Shown here: in pieces, positions 1-11,455 of the stretch | Numbering within the stretch: position 1 is the stretch's first letter | Layout: each line of letters opens with the position of its first letter | DNA from: Typha latifolia | Lineage: Eukaryota; Streptophyta; Magnoliopsida; Poales; Typhaceae | Length of the DNA: 64,000 nt | Reading direction: 5' to 3' | Assembly: GCA_019914945.1 (NCBI GenBank) | Contig: CM034106.1 | Span: 1,984,001 to 2,048,000, forward strand | Translations under genes and position numbers: made by a program | The notes under the pieces: model-generated | The model's input: the letters and a program-made list of their open reading frames with translations, nothing else | Told to the model about the DNA's origin: nothing | Databases searched by the model: none

Positions 1-1007
1 ATAATGTTGAGACCGGGTACCGAGTGGTAACGTTCACAAGTGGTCTAGTATGATGATATTATACCGAGATGTCGGTGATGATTTATGATTGTGATGTTGA
101 GAAATACATATGATTTCATTATTATTTGGTTACCTGATTATCGAGTGATCAATATACATTATATATGGTTGCATTTGATATCATAGCATGGTCATGGTCG
201 GCATGCATCATGTGTCATATTTGAGAAAGAGTTATGATAATGGTATGAAATAGAGATTTATTTATACATTATCGAGGATTATATATTCTATCAGTTATGA
301 CATGACATATTATCTATTTTTTATTTATGTATTATTGAGGAACATTCATATATTCATTCATGACATGATGCTCTTTCTGACTCATATTATCTAGTACATG
401 ATTTACTCTCTGTTTGACATCACTGATTCGGGATAAGGTCTATTCACTGAGCCTTTTGCTCATGACTCTCTTTATTTTTTTTTTAACCCCCTTAGATACG
501 TGGTATGTGATAGCGACTTGAGATATCTTGAGAAGATATTTTAGAGCGATGATGAGGTGAGCTATAGATGCGATGCAATATAGATGATAGTTTATATAAG
601 AATTGAGTTGTACCAGTATTTGATATTTGTACTCTATTGTATTAGACGATGAATTGTATAATACAGATCGAATCATAGTGTACTCTTATATTAGTCGTTT
701 TAGTTGTATCTTGATAGTTTGTTGTGGCTTGCGTGGGTCCTGCCAAATTATGTAGTGGTTTAATGAATATTATTGTGGACTGGGATATTCATATGTTAAC
801 AGGTTTATTTGGTTAATAATATGATTTAATTGGTGATGGGTTATGTGATCATGGATATGTTAGCAGGTAGTATTTGATGATGTCATGATTATATGTATAT
901 AGGAGAGTATCTATGTGTGACGGGCCCCGCCCGACCTGTCGCGTGTGCCATGCGCGCCGTGTGGGCACGTGGGCGTGCACGTGCCCGTACCGGGCGGGGG
1001 CGTTACA
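1..1007 (-). mobile_element. 5' part of a long LTR (family L1), cut by window edge
   Basis: Read on the minus strand the element begins TGTAACGCCCCCGCCCGG at 1007, a TG start and GC-rich head typical of plant gypsy-type LTRs. It runs to the left edge of the window. It is clearly homologous, in reverse, to 46183-47160, and its inner part also to 56640-57070. Shared landmarks include the motif around the words ACTCAGTGAATAGACC. No coding capacity is seen. The rest of the element lies outside the window, so solo LTR and full element cannot be told apart. Confidence 0.7.
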
Positions 1008-2521
1008 GCTTGATCCTTCTTATCTATTATCCTAACAAATGATGGCCGTGCCAATGGCACGTGTCGTGTCATGCCACCATCGGCATAGGGCGTGCATTTA
1101 TAATATTTTTAATAAAAATTTTAGGATATTATAGATATTTTTAGGTCTTCGGCATGTCAATCCTTAATTTAGGTTTAAACATATGTATTAAAATCTATAT
1201 TATAATGTTTTATCTTTAGATTATTTTTATAGATGACATATTTTATTAAAGATAAAACAACAGCTAAATATAAATATTATTCAACACATAATATAATTAA
1301 ATATATTCATTAAAACTAATATTAATGATTGAATACTCTATAATATAATTGAATACTCCATAATAAAATTGAATACATAATATTAATTGATAATAATTCA
1401 ATAATTAAAACTAACATCTAGTTAAACATTAAATAATGAGAAAAATCAAAGGCTTCATTTGCTAGCACAAGAATAACATTAGAATGTTGCATATCGATAT
1501 TCTTCAAAACTCATCCATTGATAGTATTATTTATTATAACGTCTCACATAGTCTTCATAAAAATAAAAATTTTACAATTCTCCTATGATATGATATGAAC
1601 ATGCGCAGAAACTAAAATTAATTTAATAATAATTGATGAAATAGAAGAAAAAAAATTAAAAAAATGGCTCCACATGGTACCAGCACGGGGGTGTGCCACT
1701 AGCACACCCTATGCCAAGTGTCATGCCATTACTAGCACCACCACCCTTGATCCTAAGTTCCTAACTATCACAACCAAACACCTTATTCTTATCCTACATA
1801 ATAATTACATCATATCCTCCTACATAATAATTACATCATATCCTTATTTTGCCAACCAAAAATAAAATAAGAATAGCAATATAGCATCATCTTATATCCT
1901 GTGATAAGTCCCTACCTTTATCCCTATCCTTGTTTTACCTCTTCTCACAACCAAACGGGGCCTAATGAATGGATGTGGGAGTTCCATGTTGTCAGCGCTC
2001 ACCTAAGGCAAACCACACCATCTAGAGTTTCGTGTCATGTACATTCAATATAATCAAAAACTATAGTAGAATATTCATAATGGGCACCGCAAAAGATCGA
2101 GCTTTGGGGAGGGCAATAAGTAAGCAAACTCACCTCTAATACTACAATACTTTATTTACGATTCAAAATCATAGGCTCTGACAATGCAACGTCTAGGTAG
2201 GCAAGAGATAAGCATTATTATCTTCATTATCAAAGAAATTGTTTCCATGAAGTGAAAAAGCATGACACTTAGGTCTATCAATAGTACAATAATTTCTCCA
2301 AAGATCCATTTCCTAGTTTTCTAACAAAAGTTGTCAGGATACCAAACACCAGCATCCTCCAGCATCCAAGCTTGGGCAATGTTGTTAAAGGGTACAAAAT
2401 TCAACACATAGTAGAGAAGTTAAATGTAAGACAAATAAATTAGAAACATTAATTCGGATCCAATTGTAGATTTATATTACTTATGGTAGCATCTTAAATT
2501 AAGATAAGATTTAAAAATAGG
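1008..2521. other. Gene-free AT-rich stretch with degenerate repeats
   Basis: No convincing reading frame. Two related GC-rich patches (about 1040-1090 and 1680-1730) share words such as GGCATAGGGYGTGC in inverted orientation and look like ends of an old transposon. The stretch near 1955-1962 ends in CAACCAAACGGGGCC, a sequence resembling the termini of many plant DNA transposons. Nothing is recognisable in 1970-2520. Confidence 0.5.
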
Positions 2522-2911
2522 AAAATTTGTAAAGACGCATTGTTTTATAATATAATTGTAGTTTACACCTTACATTTTCACTATTTGTAAATCGAGCCTT
2601 CTAACTTAGCGAATACGTGCAGAAATCAGTCTGGATTAGATTTGAACTAACACCATCAGAATATTCCGTTAAGTAAAGATATTTTATTTTTAAAATAACT
2701 AAAATGCCTTTAGTATGACTTAGTTGAGGGTATTTTTGTAATTTTTTTAGTTGAGTTAACTTCAGAAATTTGATTAAGATTAACTAATTAATCTAACGGT
2801 ACAGTGTTTTTTGTATATATTCACTAAATCATAGGCTTCGATTTGCAAATAGTAAAAATATAGGATGTAAACTATAATTTTATTAAAAGATAAGGTGTTA
2901 TATGCAAATTT
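2522..2911. repeat. MITE, family A, copy 1
   Basis: Long imperfect terminal inverted repeats of about 75 bases: the left arm passes through TTTACACCTTACATTTTCAC and TTGTAAATCGAGCC, and the right arm reads as its reverse complement (GGCTTCGATTTGCAAATAG, then GGATGTAAACTATAATTTT). The interior carries ACTAAAATGCCTTTAGTATG. Two further copies lie at 28672-29040 and 29823-30218. It is non-coding. The superfamily is not assigned because no target duplication is obvious. Confidence 0.75.
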
Positions 2912-3576
2912 CCATTAAAAATAAGATAGAAATATAAAGAAGAAACTTTAAGCATAGAGAAAATAACTAGGTCTTGATTGGTGATGTTCACAATAAATTT
3001 AAGTATTTTCCACAAAATGAATAAGGAATTAGTCTTGATTGGAAAGAGGTACTTAGAGGGGAGTATTTTCTTTACCTTGGTTCTCCAATTCAAAAGCAAA
3101 GCAGGGTAATCAGCATGGTTCAAGGTTTCTGTTTTAGTTTCGGTCCTAGGAAAAAAATATTGAAACATTTCTATTGGTTTCGATGTTTCTTTTTCTTTTT
3201 TTGTCGATCATTATCTAAAAATAAAATTTCAAATAAACATAAGCAAAATTATAAAAAATAGCACAAAATTTGAATAGGATCATGCAAATGGCATATTTAA
3301 ATAAGTTTGCTGCCATTGATCAGTAATTCAAAGAAAGTAATGTTGGTGTTACCAAATGTATTGTTGTTAATTAGAGTAACTACTATTGTTACTATACTTT
3401 TATATAAATTAAGGTCATGTTGCTCATGTTAGGAACATGGATGGCCCTGCCGGCGGTGTACCGACACGTGGCACGAGGGGGTGCCGTGCAGCACCCCTCC
3501 TAATAGCTTCGCCATCGACCTCATCGTCGAGCTCACTGTCGTCGCTGGCCTTCGCCGACGCCGCTCGCCCGAGCTC
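2912..3576. other. Gene-free stretch ending in a GC-rich patch
   Basis: 2912-3429 is AT-rich and holds nothing recognisable. 3430-3576 is abruptly GC-rich (CGACACGTGGCACGAGGGGG, then many TCG/GCC triplets) and joins directly to the gypsy pol frame. No matching protein is recognised. It may be a captured gene scrap or part of another LTR. Confidence 0.45.
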
Positions 3577-5097
3577 GCATACAAGAAGGGAACAAAAAAT
3601 AGAACGGTGGATGCACTATCGCGCCAACCCGATACCACCAAGCTTGCAACCTATTCTTCTCCTACCTTTCCCTTCCTTGACGAGCTAAGGTATGCATGTA
3701 CATCTAACCCAGATATTTTGAGATTGTTGCAAGAGGTGTTGGATGATCCGGAGCGCCGTTCAGAGTTGGAGAATCGAGGCGGTTTGCTGCTGGATCGCGG
3801 ATGCATTCGAGTGCCCGCAAATGATAGATTGCGGCAGAAATTATTGGAGCACTTCCACCAAACTCCAGAGGCTGGTCATGAGGGTGTCTTGAGGACGTAT
3901 AGGAGGATATCTCAGAGTTGCACGTGGCCAGAATTGAGGCGGGATGTGAGGAGTTTTGTCCGTGTTTGCGAAGTCTGTCAAAGGGCTAAAGCAACCACAT
4001 TGAAACCGGCCGGATTACTTCAGCCTTTACCTATACCGGACCGTATTTGGGAAGACAGTTCTATGGATTTCATAGAGGATCTACCGCTGGTATGTGGTTA
4101 TTCCATTATTTTTGTGGTGGTTGATAAATTGAGCAAATATGCGCACTTTTCAGCATTGTCATATCCATTTTCAATCAAGTCAGTGGCTAAAATTTTTGTA
4201 AGAAATATTGCTCGGTTACATGGCATGTCACGCACGATTGTTTCGGATCGTGATCATTTATTTATGAGCGACTTTTGGACGGAATTTTTCAGATTGCAAG
4301 GGACTCGATTAAACTTTAGTTCAACCTACCATCCACAAACGGACGGCCAAACCGAGGTGGTCAATCGAGGCATTGAACAGTATTTGAGGTGCTTTGTTGG
4401 AGAGATGCCGAAACGATGGTTGGAGTTCTTACCGTGAGCAGAATGGTCTTACAACACCGCCTACCATAGCAACATTGGCATGACTCCATTTGAGGTGGTG
4501 TATGGATGCACGGCCTCGACATTACACGCTTATGAACTAATGGCATCTACAGATCAGACAGAGGTGGACTTAGCTTTGATGGATAGAAACGCCATATTGA
4601 GAAGGTTGCGTGCCCATCTTAAACTTACTCAAAACCGCATGAAGCAAGTTTATGATCGTAGCCATCGGGAGCAGGAGTTCGACATCAACAGTTGGATGTT
4701 TGTGAGGGTACAGTCGTATCGACAGGTGACCTTATGTCCGATGCGTAACCAAAAGTTAGCACATCGCTACTTTGGTCCATTTCGGGTGTTAGAACGTATT
4801 GGTCCGGTTGCATATCGTTTGGAACTGCCGGAGGGGTCGAGAGTGCATCCTGTCTTCTATGTTTCATTGCTGAGGGAGTGGATTGGTGATCATGAGGTCG
4901 TTGGATCAGTTCTACCGGAGCCATTAGAGGAGATAGAGATCGTAGAGCCAGTTCGTGTACTTTTTAGGCGACGACGACGACATGGTACTAGATTAGAGAT
5001 GGAGATTCTAATCGAATGGCTTGGCAAGCCATCCGATAAGGCGACATGGAAGTTAGAGACTGATATCTTGGAGCGTTTCCCCGACTTTATACCTTGA
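3577..5097 (+). pseudogene. gypsy pol remnant: RNase H tail, integrase, chromodomain
   Basis: The frame opens with YKKGTKNRTVDALSRQ, the typical RNase H C-terminus of gypsy Pol. The integrase follows. Its zinc-binding H-H-C-C set is visible (HFHQTPEAGH ... CEVCQRAK), and the catalytic D, D and E lie in SSMDFIEDLP, IVSDRDHLF and GQTEVVNRGIEQYL. A C-terminal chromodomain ends with WLGKPSDKATWKLETDILE. One in-frame TGA at 4435-4437 replaces the tryptophan expected between WLEFLP and AEWSYNTAYH; the rest of the frame is open to TGA at 5095-5097. The element cannot move alone, since the upstream two thirds of pol and all of gag are missing. A single stop over about 1.5 kb suggests a fairly recent insertion. 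Confidence 0.88.
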
Positions 5098-5116
5098 GGG
5101 CAAGATGGGGAAAGCG

Positions 5117-5985
5117 TGGTGGACTAATACACTTTGTTAGAATCTTTTATTATTACATTAGTTGTTTATTTTCATTAAAATAAAATTCCTGTAGGTCACG
5201 TTCGAACACAGGAGGGGTCGCGTTCGAACGCCCTTGCGAACGCCTGCATCAGATTCGCAAATACAGATAACGCATAATGTGTGTTCGAATGCGATCGGGT
5301 GAGTTCGCAAGCCGCATTCGAACGCCTGCATCGCGTTTGCACATACAGAGAACGCCTTTTATGTGTTCGAACGCGATCGGGTGCGTTCGAACGCGATCGG
5401 CAAGAATCCTCTAGAATTATGGTTACTTATTGTTATTAGGACTTGTTAGCTAGCATCTATAAATATGTGGATGGCAGCCAAATTCATTATCCTATTGGAA
5501 TATTGATTTCTTGCCTCTTTATCATTTTTCTACCCTAATCTCCCTCCTTCCTCTTCACCAACCTACCACCTCTACCGTTGGCAAGGTTTCTCCTAACTTC
5601 TAATCTCCCTCGACTGTCGATTTCTCCCTCTTCTTTGGGATCTCGACCAATTCTTCCCCTTCGTCTATATTCGTTAACCACATCCACCATCCACCTTCAT
5701 CTCCATAATCTTCCATAATCCTAACATCCACTCCACCCGTCACCACCACCATCACCCACGTTATTTCGTGTTTTCGTCCCAACTGTAGTTCGAATCTGCG
5801 AAGGGCGTAAATACGAAAATTGTAGGTCAGGGAGTTACGGATCTAATCCAGTTGGTTTCGTAATTTTCTGACTACAAGAGAATATATGACGAATATTTTC
5901 CCACGGTTGCACGGACTGATTCCTATAATAAATCTAGATCTTAAAGAAATCGTTCCGTAGCCTATCTTTTGGTACAAGAACCCAT
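5117..5985 (+). repeat. 3' LTR of the gypsy element, with GTTCGAAC-rich core
   Basis: It follows the purine tract; the first base lies between 5117 (TGGTGG) and 5135 (TGTTAG). At 5195-5400 there is a run of at least six copies of the palindrome-centred word GTTCGAACGC and variants. A TATA-like CTATAAATATG sits near 5456, followed by a pyrimidine-rich leader, as expected for U3-R-U5. The right end is approximate. A related fragment lies at 11181-11455. Confidence 0.6.
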
Positions 5986-6164
5986 CAAGAAAAGGAGAAG
6001 ATCAAACTTATATTGAGCAGACATAGTAAGAAAGCATATGAGGAGATGAAAACACTTAACTTTGGCAGAGTACCTTGCACTAAATAGAGATGAATAGAGA
6101 AAAACAACTCATATAGCGAACCCAAATAGTTGAGACTAAGAATCAGAATTTTATTCTAAGAATG

Positions 6165-7212
6165 TATTGAAAATCAGAAAAGGCGGCCGCCATGGCAGCT
6201 GGCCCACCAATCCGCCTAGCACTCGTGCAAGGCGGTTTGCAGCCTTGGCTGGTGGTTCGACCTATCAACCCGTCTTATCAGTTGAATGACAGAAACGGGT
6301 CAGATTATCTACTTAAAACAACTAACCCATTATATATAAAAACTCTCATCTCTTTTTTGCTGCTCGCTCCCCTCTCTCTCTCTCGCTGCTCTCCTCTTTT
6401 GCTAACAGTAAAACTCTAAATCCCTAACCCCTTTTCGATTGTCCTCTCCGGCTCTCCCTTCCACGGCTAGCAGCAACAAGCGACGAGACAGCTAAGGCGG
6501 CGGCTTGCTGCAACAACAACGAAGCGGACAATGATCAGTGGCAGAGGTATGGTGTCCAATTTCCACTATCCTCTTTCCCTCTCTCTCTCTCTCACGATCT
6601 CACTCTCTTTCACTCTCTCTCCCTCTCTCTCTCACTCGTCTCTCTCTCACAGTCTCTCTCCCTCACTCTCTCAATCTCTCACATAGTTTGAAGGGTTTTT
6701 TATTTTCAAATTTCAATTCTGTCTTAATCAGCTAATCTATTAGTTCTTAATTGAAGTAAATCAATTATCTGCTAATCTGTTGAATTACTCTAATCTATTA
6801 ATCACTTAGTCTATTAATTTGTTAATCAACAATCAATTAATTTGTCAAATGTTGATTGCTAATCTATTATTCTTCCGATTGTTAATTATTTTACTTAATT
6901 TTCTCTATTTTTGTTGAATGTTTTTTTAAGAAAAATGTGGTATTGTTAAATGTTAATCACTTAATTTGTTTATTAATAATGATATAACTTTTAGTGTTAA
7001 TTTTTTGTTGAATTAGCTTAAAAGTGAGTTGATTAACTAGAGGAAGTAATCAGTATATAATGTATATTATGTATTATATAAGTTTATTGTTTTATTTTTT
7101 ATTCTTTATTTTTTATATTAAAAATACTGGACCGCCTTGTCACCCGCCTTCCACCTAGGCACTAGGCGGTGGGGTGACTGCTCGCCACCCCCCAACCACC
7201 TTTCAAAACATT
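6165..7212. mobile_element. Non-autonomous hAT-like element
   Basis: The right end, read in reverse, is CAATGTTTTGAAAGGTGG, and the left end is AATGTATTGAAAATC followed by AAGGCGGCCGCC. Both ends then run into GGCGG/CCGCC-rich subterminal DNA (TAGGCACTAGGCGGTGGGG near 7157). This end structure is common in plant hAT-type elements. The interior has a CT microsatellite (6576-6672) and AT-rich DNA and no transposase. An 8-bp target duplication is not evident, so the borders are approximate. Confidence 0.45.
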
Positions 7213-7731
7213 GTTACTTATTGATTCTGCTCTATTTGAGTAGTTTCTATTCAACTACCTTAATCAAAAATTTATTTCAAAGTTTTTCTCTTTAGCACCA
7301 TGCATAAACATCCTTAAATTACAACTCACTAAACTATTGTGCAGTACTTGCACATTGTTTTTTGTGAATTAGTACATAATTTCAGTTGTTTGAATATATC
7401 TTGGTATCTTGCCTTCACTTGTATCCTCAATAATAACTTAAGAGCCCTTCTTTCAAGACTCAATCGTAATTAAAACCATCATAAGACTTGTCCTCATGAT
7501 TGGAATATTAGGAGCCAGATTTGGTCACCATGTAACTATATAAGACCTAAGCAATGATAATACCAAGGTACTCAAGATCATAGGTCTATAGAGAAAACTA
7601 GCTAAACATGAGTGCGTGCGGACTATGAATAAATGCAGTAAAAAAAAAAAACTTTTTGTATCAAACATCTGCTAATTGCCTAATCAAATTGAAAAGAAAC
7701 TAGTAATGGACACTGAAAAATGTAACAGTAC
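7213..7731. other. No gene seen; possible intron 3 of the DCL4 gene
   Basis: AT-rich DNA directly downstream (minus strand) of the last DCL4 exon. I looked for the next expected helicase exon, encoding the DECH box region, and did not find it here. Confidence 0.4.
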
Positions 7732-9244
7732 CTCAGATTGTTCAATTTCCTTCTTCCATTTGTAATGATCATTCAAATTCTTCCTTGCCCCATAGTAACA
7801 CCGAACTTTGAGATCAGTGGAGTTCTCAATTACCATGGCTTGCTACAAAAATATAGAAGGTTATTTTTCTACTAAAATCTAAAAAACTTTACTAAAGCTC
7901 CATTGAGTTGAATGATATCTCATTTTTCCTATAACTAAACTATAACAGTTTCATATGTGGAAACTTTAAGGATATAAAACCTACAAGTTGATCATTTAGT
8001 TGTGCTAGATACAGGAGACAAAAGAAAAAGAAAAAAAAGGACGAAGTAAACTAACTTATTGAACAAGTAGAATTAACTTGATGTCAGAGCAGAGATTCTT
8101 AGTTCGAATCCTGCCAAGCTTATCCGTCGTTTAAAATATAAAACTTCTACTTATTTAAATTAACTCTACTTGAGCTAATTAAAATTTCTCAGGAGTGTTA
8201 GAATATGAAATATAAAATCGCTGTCATCTAACAGCTTAAGTTTTTAGAGTAGCTGTGAGTTATCTGAAGATAGGTTTCTATTTTCTAAAATTAGCATATT
8301 CATAAGTCCATGTGAGAAAAAAAAATGACAACATGAGCATTGTCATCAACATTGTGGAGGGATAGGTACTTCACAATTGATAATAATTAAACAAATTGCC
8401 TATGCAAAAGTCATAGATGACAGAAGGTGAGCAGAAAAAAGGCATCATAAAACAATATCAACTAGGCAAGTGTTTATGTCAATAAAACGATTACGAGTTG
8501 TCCCGGAAAAAAAATGTACAATTAGATTATAGACGCAGGTATGGTGGACTATAAAAATCTACATCATCCGATATAGATAAGTATATAATTTCAAGTTCTT
8601 CTAATGGACACAATTTTACTCCATCTTTCAAGTTCTTCTAAGGACCAAAACTAACGACAGTCCAAAAAACGAAGGATTCAAAAATGGGCTTTCCTGCATC
8701 TATTAGAAGAAAATATTTCAAGAAATCGAATGATTCAAAATTGGGCTTTTCTGCTTATATCAGAAGAAAATATTTCAAGAACTCGAAAATTTGGCTTCAA
8801 ACAACAAAAGTGATACCCACATCACCACAACCATAAAAAGCTGCAAGCATCCAACTAAGGATGTGTGAAAGCGCATACCTGCCGAACGAGGGGAATGGTC
8901 GGAGCAAGAAAGACGCAAACTTTCTCACTCGGCTTCCTTATGAGATGGCCGAGCTCGTACATGAGCAGCACCGCTATATGCGTCTTTCCACACCCGGTTC
9001 CCAGATAAACGATTATGTTCCCCTCCACCGCCTTCTTGCACAGCTCCAATTGATACCTGAAACCCCACCGATTTCAAGAAGATTCCAGGGGGGAAAAGAA
9101 ATTTTAAAAAAAAAACCCAACAAAAATTCGACATAAACTCCCATAAAAAGAGAGCAGAGGAGGTGACCAGAGTGGAAACCATTACTTTCTCGCGATCGTT
9201 CTCGGATCTTTCGATTGGATTGGAGATTTCGTGCTCTCCGCCAT
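7732..9244 (-). CDS. DCL4: DICER-LIKE 4, first three exons only
   Basis: Three exons on the minus strand: 9244-9186, 9056-8879 and 7842-7732, with GT-AG introns and compatible phases, giving 116 codons. The protein starts [20 protein letters not shown], continues [20 protein letters not shown] with the Walker A motif GTGCGKT, then [12 protein letters not shown] (motif Ia), and the third exon reads [20 protein letters not shown] to EQSE. This is the N-terminal helicase start of plant DCL4, the Dicer that makes 21-nt tasiRNA and antiviral siRNA in the nucleus. The start is the first ATG in good context (GCCACCATGG). Full DCL4 proteins are about 1,600 residues; the DECH box, helicase C, DUF283, PAZ, RNase III and dsRNA-binding regions are absent from this window. 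Either intron 3 is longer than 7.7 kb and full of transposons, or this is a severed 5' fragment. Confidence 0.85.
8050..8280 (+). repeat. LTR-like fragment inside DCL4 intron 2
   Basis: Contains TTAGTTCGAATCCTGCC (box-B-like) and then GTTAGAATATGAAATATAA ... CATCTAACAGCTTAAG, a combination often seen in short plant LTR or TRIM elements. No second LTR and no coding sequence are visible. Confidence 0.35.
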
Positions 9245-11180
9245 GGTGGCGAGAGAGGAGGTGATCAGACTACTCAGGACTGACGACTGAGGTCAGGCGC
9301 TGCGAACTTGTTGAACAAAGGTATTTTATTAATATTACAAGGGCCAAATTTAGAATAGTAAAATTATAAGGTGTAAACCAAAAAAACACACTTAAGTACT
9401 TCGAATTACGTAGGGTGTGAAATAAAAAAAAATCCTCAAATGATAAATTATTGAATCAAAGTTTCAAATTCGAATTCGAGCTTCATTTTTAATCTTTTCT
9501 AACTATTTCTATAAAGTTAAAATTAATTAATTAATTTCCCGTTGAAGTTTAATAGGATTCTAGTACAATTCCTGGACTTTTGAGGGTTTATGTAGAAAAA
9601 TTAACAAACCAGTACATAAAGTGTGCGTGTGCAAAAAAGAACATGCCTTCATGCTTAAGTAAGCATATTCTTCTCCCAAGATTTATGATATTTTAAATTC
9701 GATCCCTGTACTTTTTGCATTTCCAAAATAATCCCTCATTTTAAATTATTTAATAAGAATTATATTTGCACGAAAAACACTTCATTTTTGCAAGTCGAGC
9801 TTGTTTAGCAAGTGTTATCTTTTTCTTTTCGTTCTAATTTGTCATTAATGCATGCTACTTTCAGTGTATTATTAAATATCAATTAAATATTATTAGAATA
9901 GTAAAAAATATTATTATACTATCTTCCTCTTATTCTACCTTTCAAAAACTTTTCTTTAGTTAAAGATATTTTTATACTTTTTATATTAAATTATCATTGG
10001 TACGTATACAATAATATGTGCTTTAAGGAATATACACATAAATATCAACTTTAGATAGGCATACATATAAATAAGCAATTTTCAAAGGGTATACATGCAA
10101 AAAAAGCCCCTCTAAAATTGGAAAAGATTTTCTTTCTTAAATATAGAGTTGAAGTCTAAGTTTTCCCAACTAATATAAATCCCTTCAGGTGACTATGAAA
10201 TTAATTTAACATATCAATTCTATTCGAATAATATATTTGTCGATATCATTAACGATAGTGATCATAATATATAATCTCTCACTATTATTATATAGAGCTA
10301 AATAATTATTTGGGCAAAAAGGACAGAAAGATAATTATGATAAATTATCAATTGAAAATATAGACATTAGTTAAATCACAACACATTATGTAAATTATGT
10401 GCACTCTCAAATAATATCATTTAGAATATCTTCGCTCCGAAAAGCAATAATCGACCCACATTTTTTGGTCATTTTGCTATTTATTAACAGCACGAAACAT
10501 TGCTAATTTTGAATGAAAAATCTAACCGTTGCAATTTGGTTTGAACCGAGGAGATAAATGAGTTTTAATGTACAAGATGATAAACTAAAATCAAATAAAA
10601 CAACAAGAGATTAAATTATAATTTGTTCCCAAAAACATAGGCTTTCTTTCCCATGGGCCTCCATCCCATAGGGTCAGGTGCTGAGCCAAGCCCATAACTC
10701 TCTTTCTCTCATTTGATACAATATTGCAATAAAGAGTAGCATTATGAGAGTAAGAGAAATCCAAGAGTAGATATAAAATATTTTCCTTTTTCCACTGACT
10801 GAATATTGAAGGAATGGCCTTCTTTACTTTTGAAATGAAATATCACATTGTTATTTCTTTTCAAAAAAAAAATGAATGAAAAAGAAAAAAGAAAAAACAC
10901 ATTGTTTATCTATCATAGCTAGGTTTTTTTTGTTAGCCTGTTTTCCATCCATATTTTTGAATATTTATTTGGGTACGCTACATATTTTATTATCTATCAT
11001 ATAATCTAAACTTGTATTCGAAGATACAAATTAGGACAAATACAAGAGTGTCAATTTTTTAATTCATCTAATGCCATTTCCCTTGGAAATGACAAAATTT
11101 ATAATATTTGGAGCATCAACATATTGGGATTCTTGATCGTGATACAAATTGGACATGACCAACTCGTATGGAACTGAATT
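9245..11180. other. DCL4 upstream region and gene-free AT-rich DNA
   Basis: 9245-9300 directly precedes the DCL4 start codon and should hold its 5' UTR and promoter. The rest is AT-rich without a convincing coding frame. 9340-9400 contains AAATTATAAGGTGTAAACC, resembling one arm of MITE family A. Confidence 0.45.
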
Positions 11181-11455
11181 ATTTTTTATTTTTATTTTAG
11201 ATAAAAGTAAGAAAACTTTTGGTTGGTGCGTTCGAACACCTGCACAGCACATACAAAGCACTGTTTTTTGTCGTTCGAATGCGGTTGAAGAGCATTCGAA
11301 CGCCTGTCAGTTAAGTTGTTTTGTATTAAAGTTTGTTTATAGTTTTTGACAATTGGCTACCCTCCAAAGATATATAATAGCAACCACTTTAGGATTATTT
11401 ATTATTGGAGCTGTTGTTTTGCATCTAGGTTTGAGCCAACCTTCTTCTAGACATG
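11181..11455 (+). repeat. Gypsy LTR fragment with GTTCGAAC motifs
   Basis: Shares the words GCGTTCGAACACCTGC and CATTCGAACGCCTG with the LTR at 5117-5985. It also has a matching downstream stretch (GATATATAATAGCAACC near 11377 against CTATAAATATGTGGATGGC near 5456). No coding sequence is attached, so this is a truncated LTR of the same or a sister family. Confidence 0.5.

Larger units (their letters stand above)
3577..5985 (+). mobile_element. 3' half of a Ty3/gypsy chromodomain retrotransposon
   Basis: The element keeps the end of RNase H, the integrase, a C-terminal chromodomain, a purine-rich tract (about 5104-5114) and a 3' LTR. Gag, protease, reverse transcriptase and the 5' LTR are missing: pol begins abruptly at about 3577 beside unrelated GC-rich DNA. 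The order integrase then chromodomain is that of the chromovirus branch of Ty3/gypsy. Confidence 0.85.

Noticed and set aside
8085..8120. tRNA gene suggested by AGTTCGAATCCTGCC
   Set aside because: No cloverleaf with acceptor and anticodon stems can be drawn around it; it looks like a box-B-like piece of a short LTR element.
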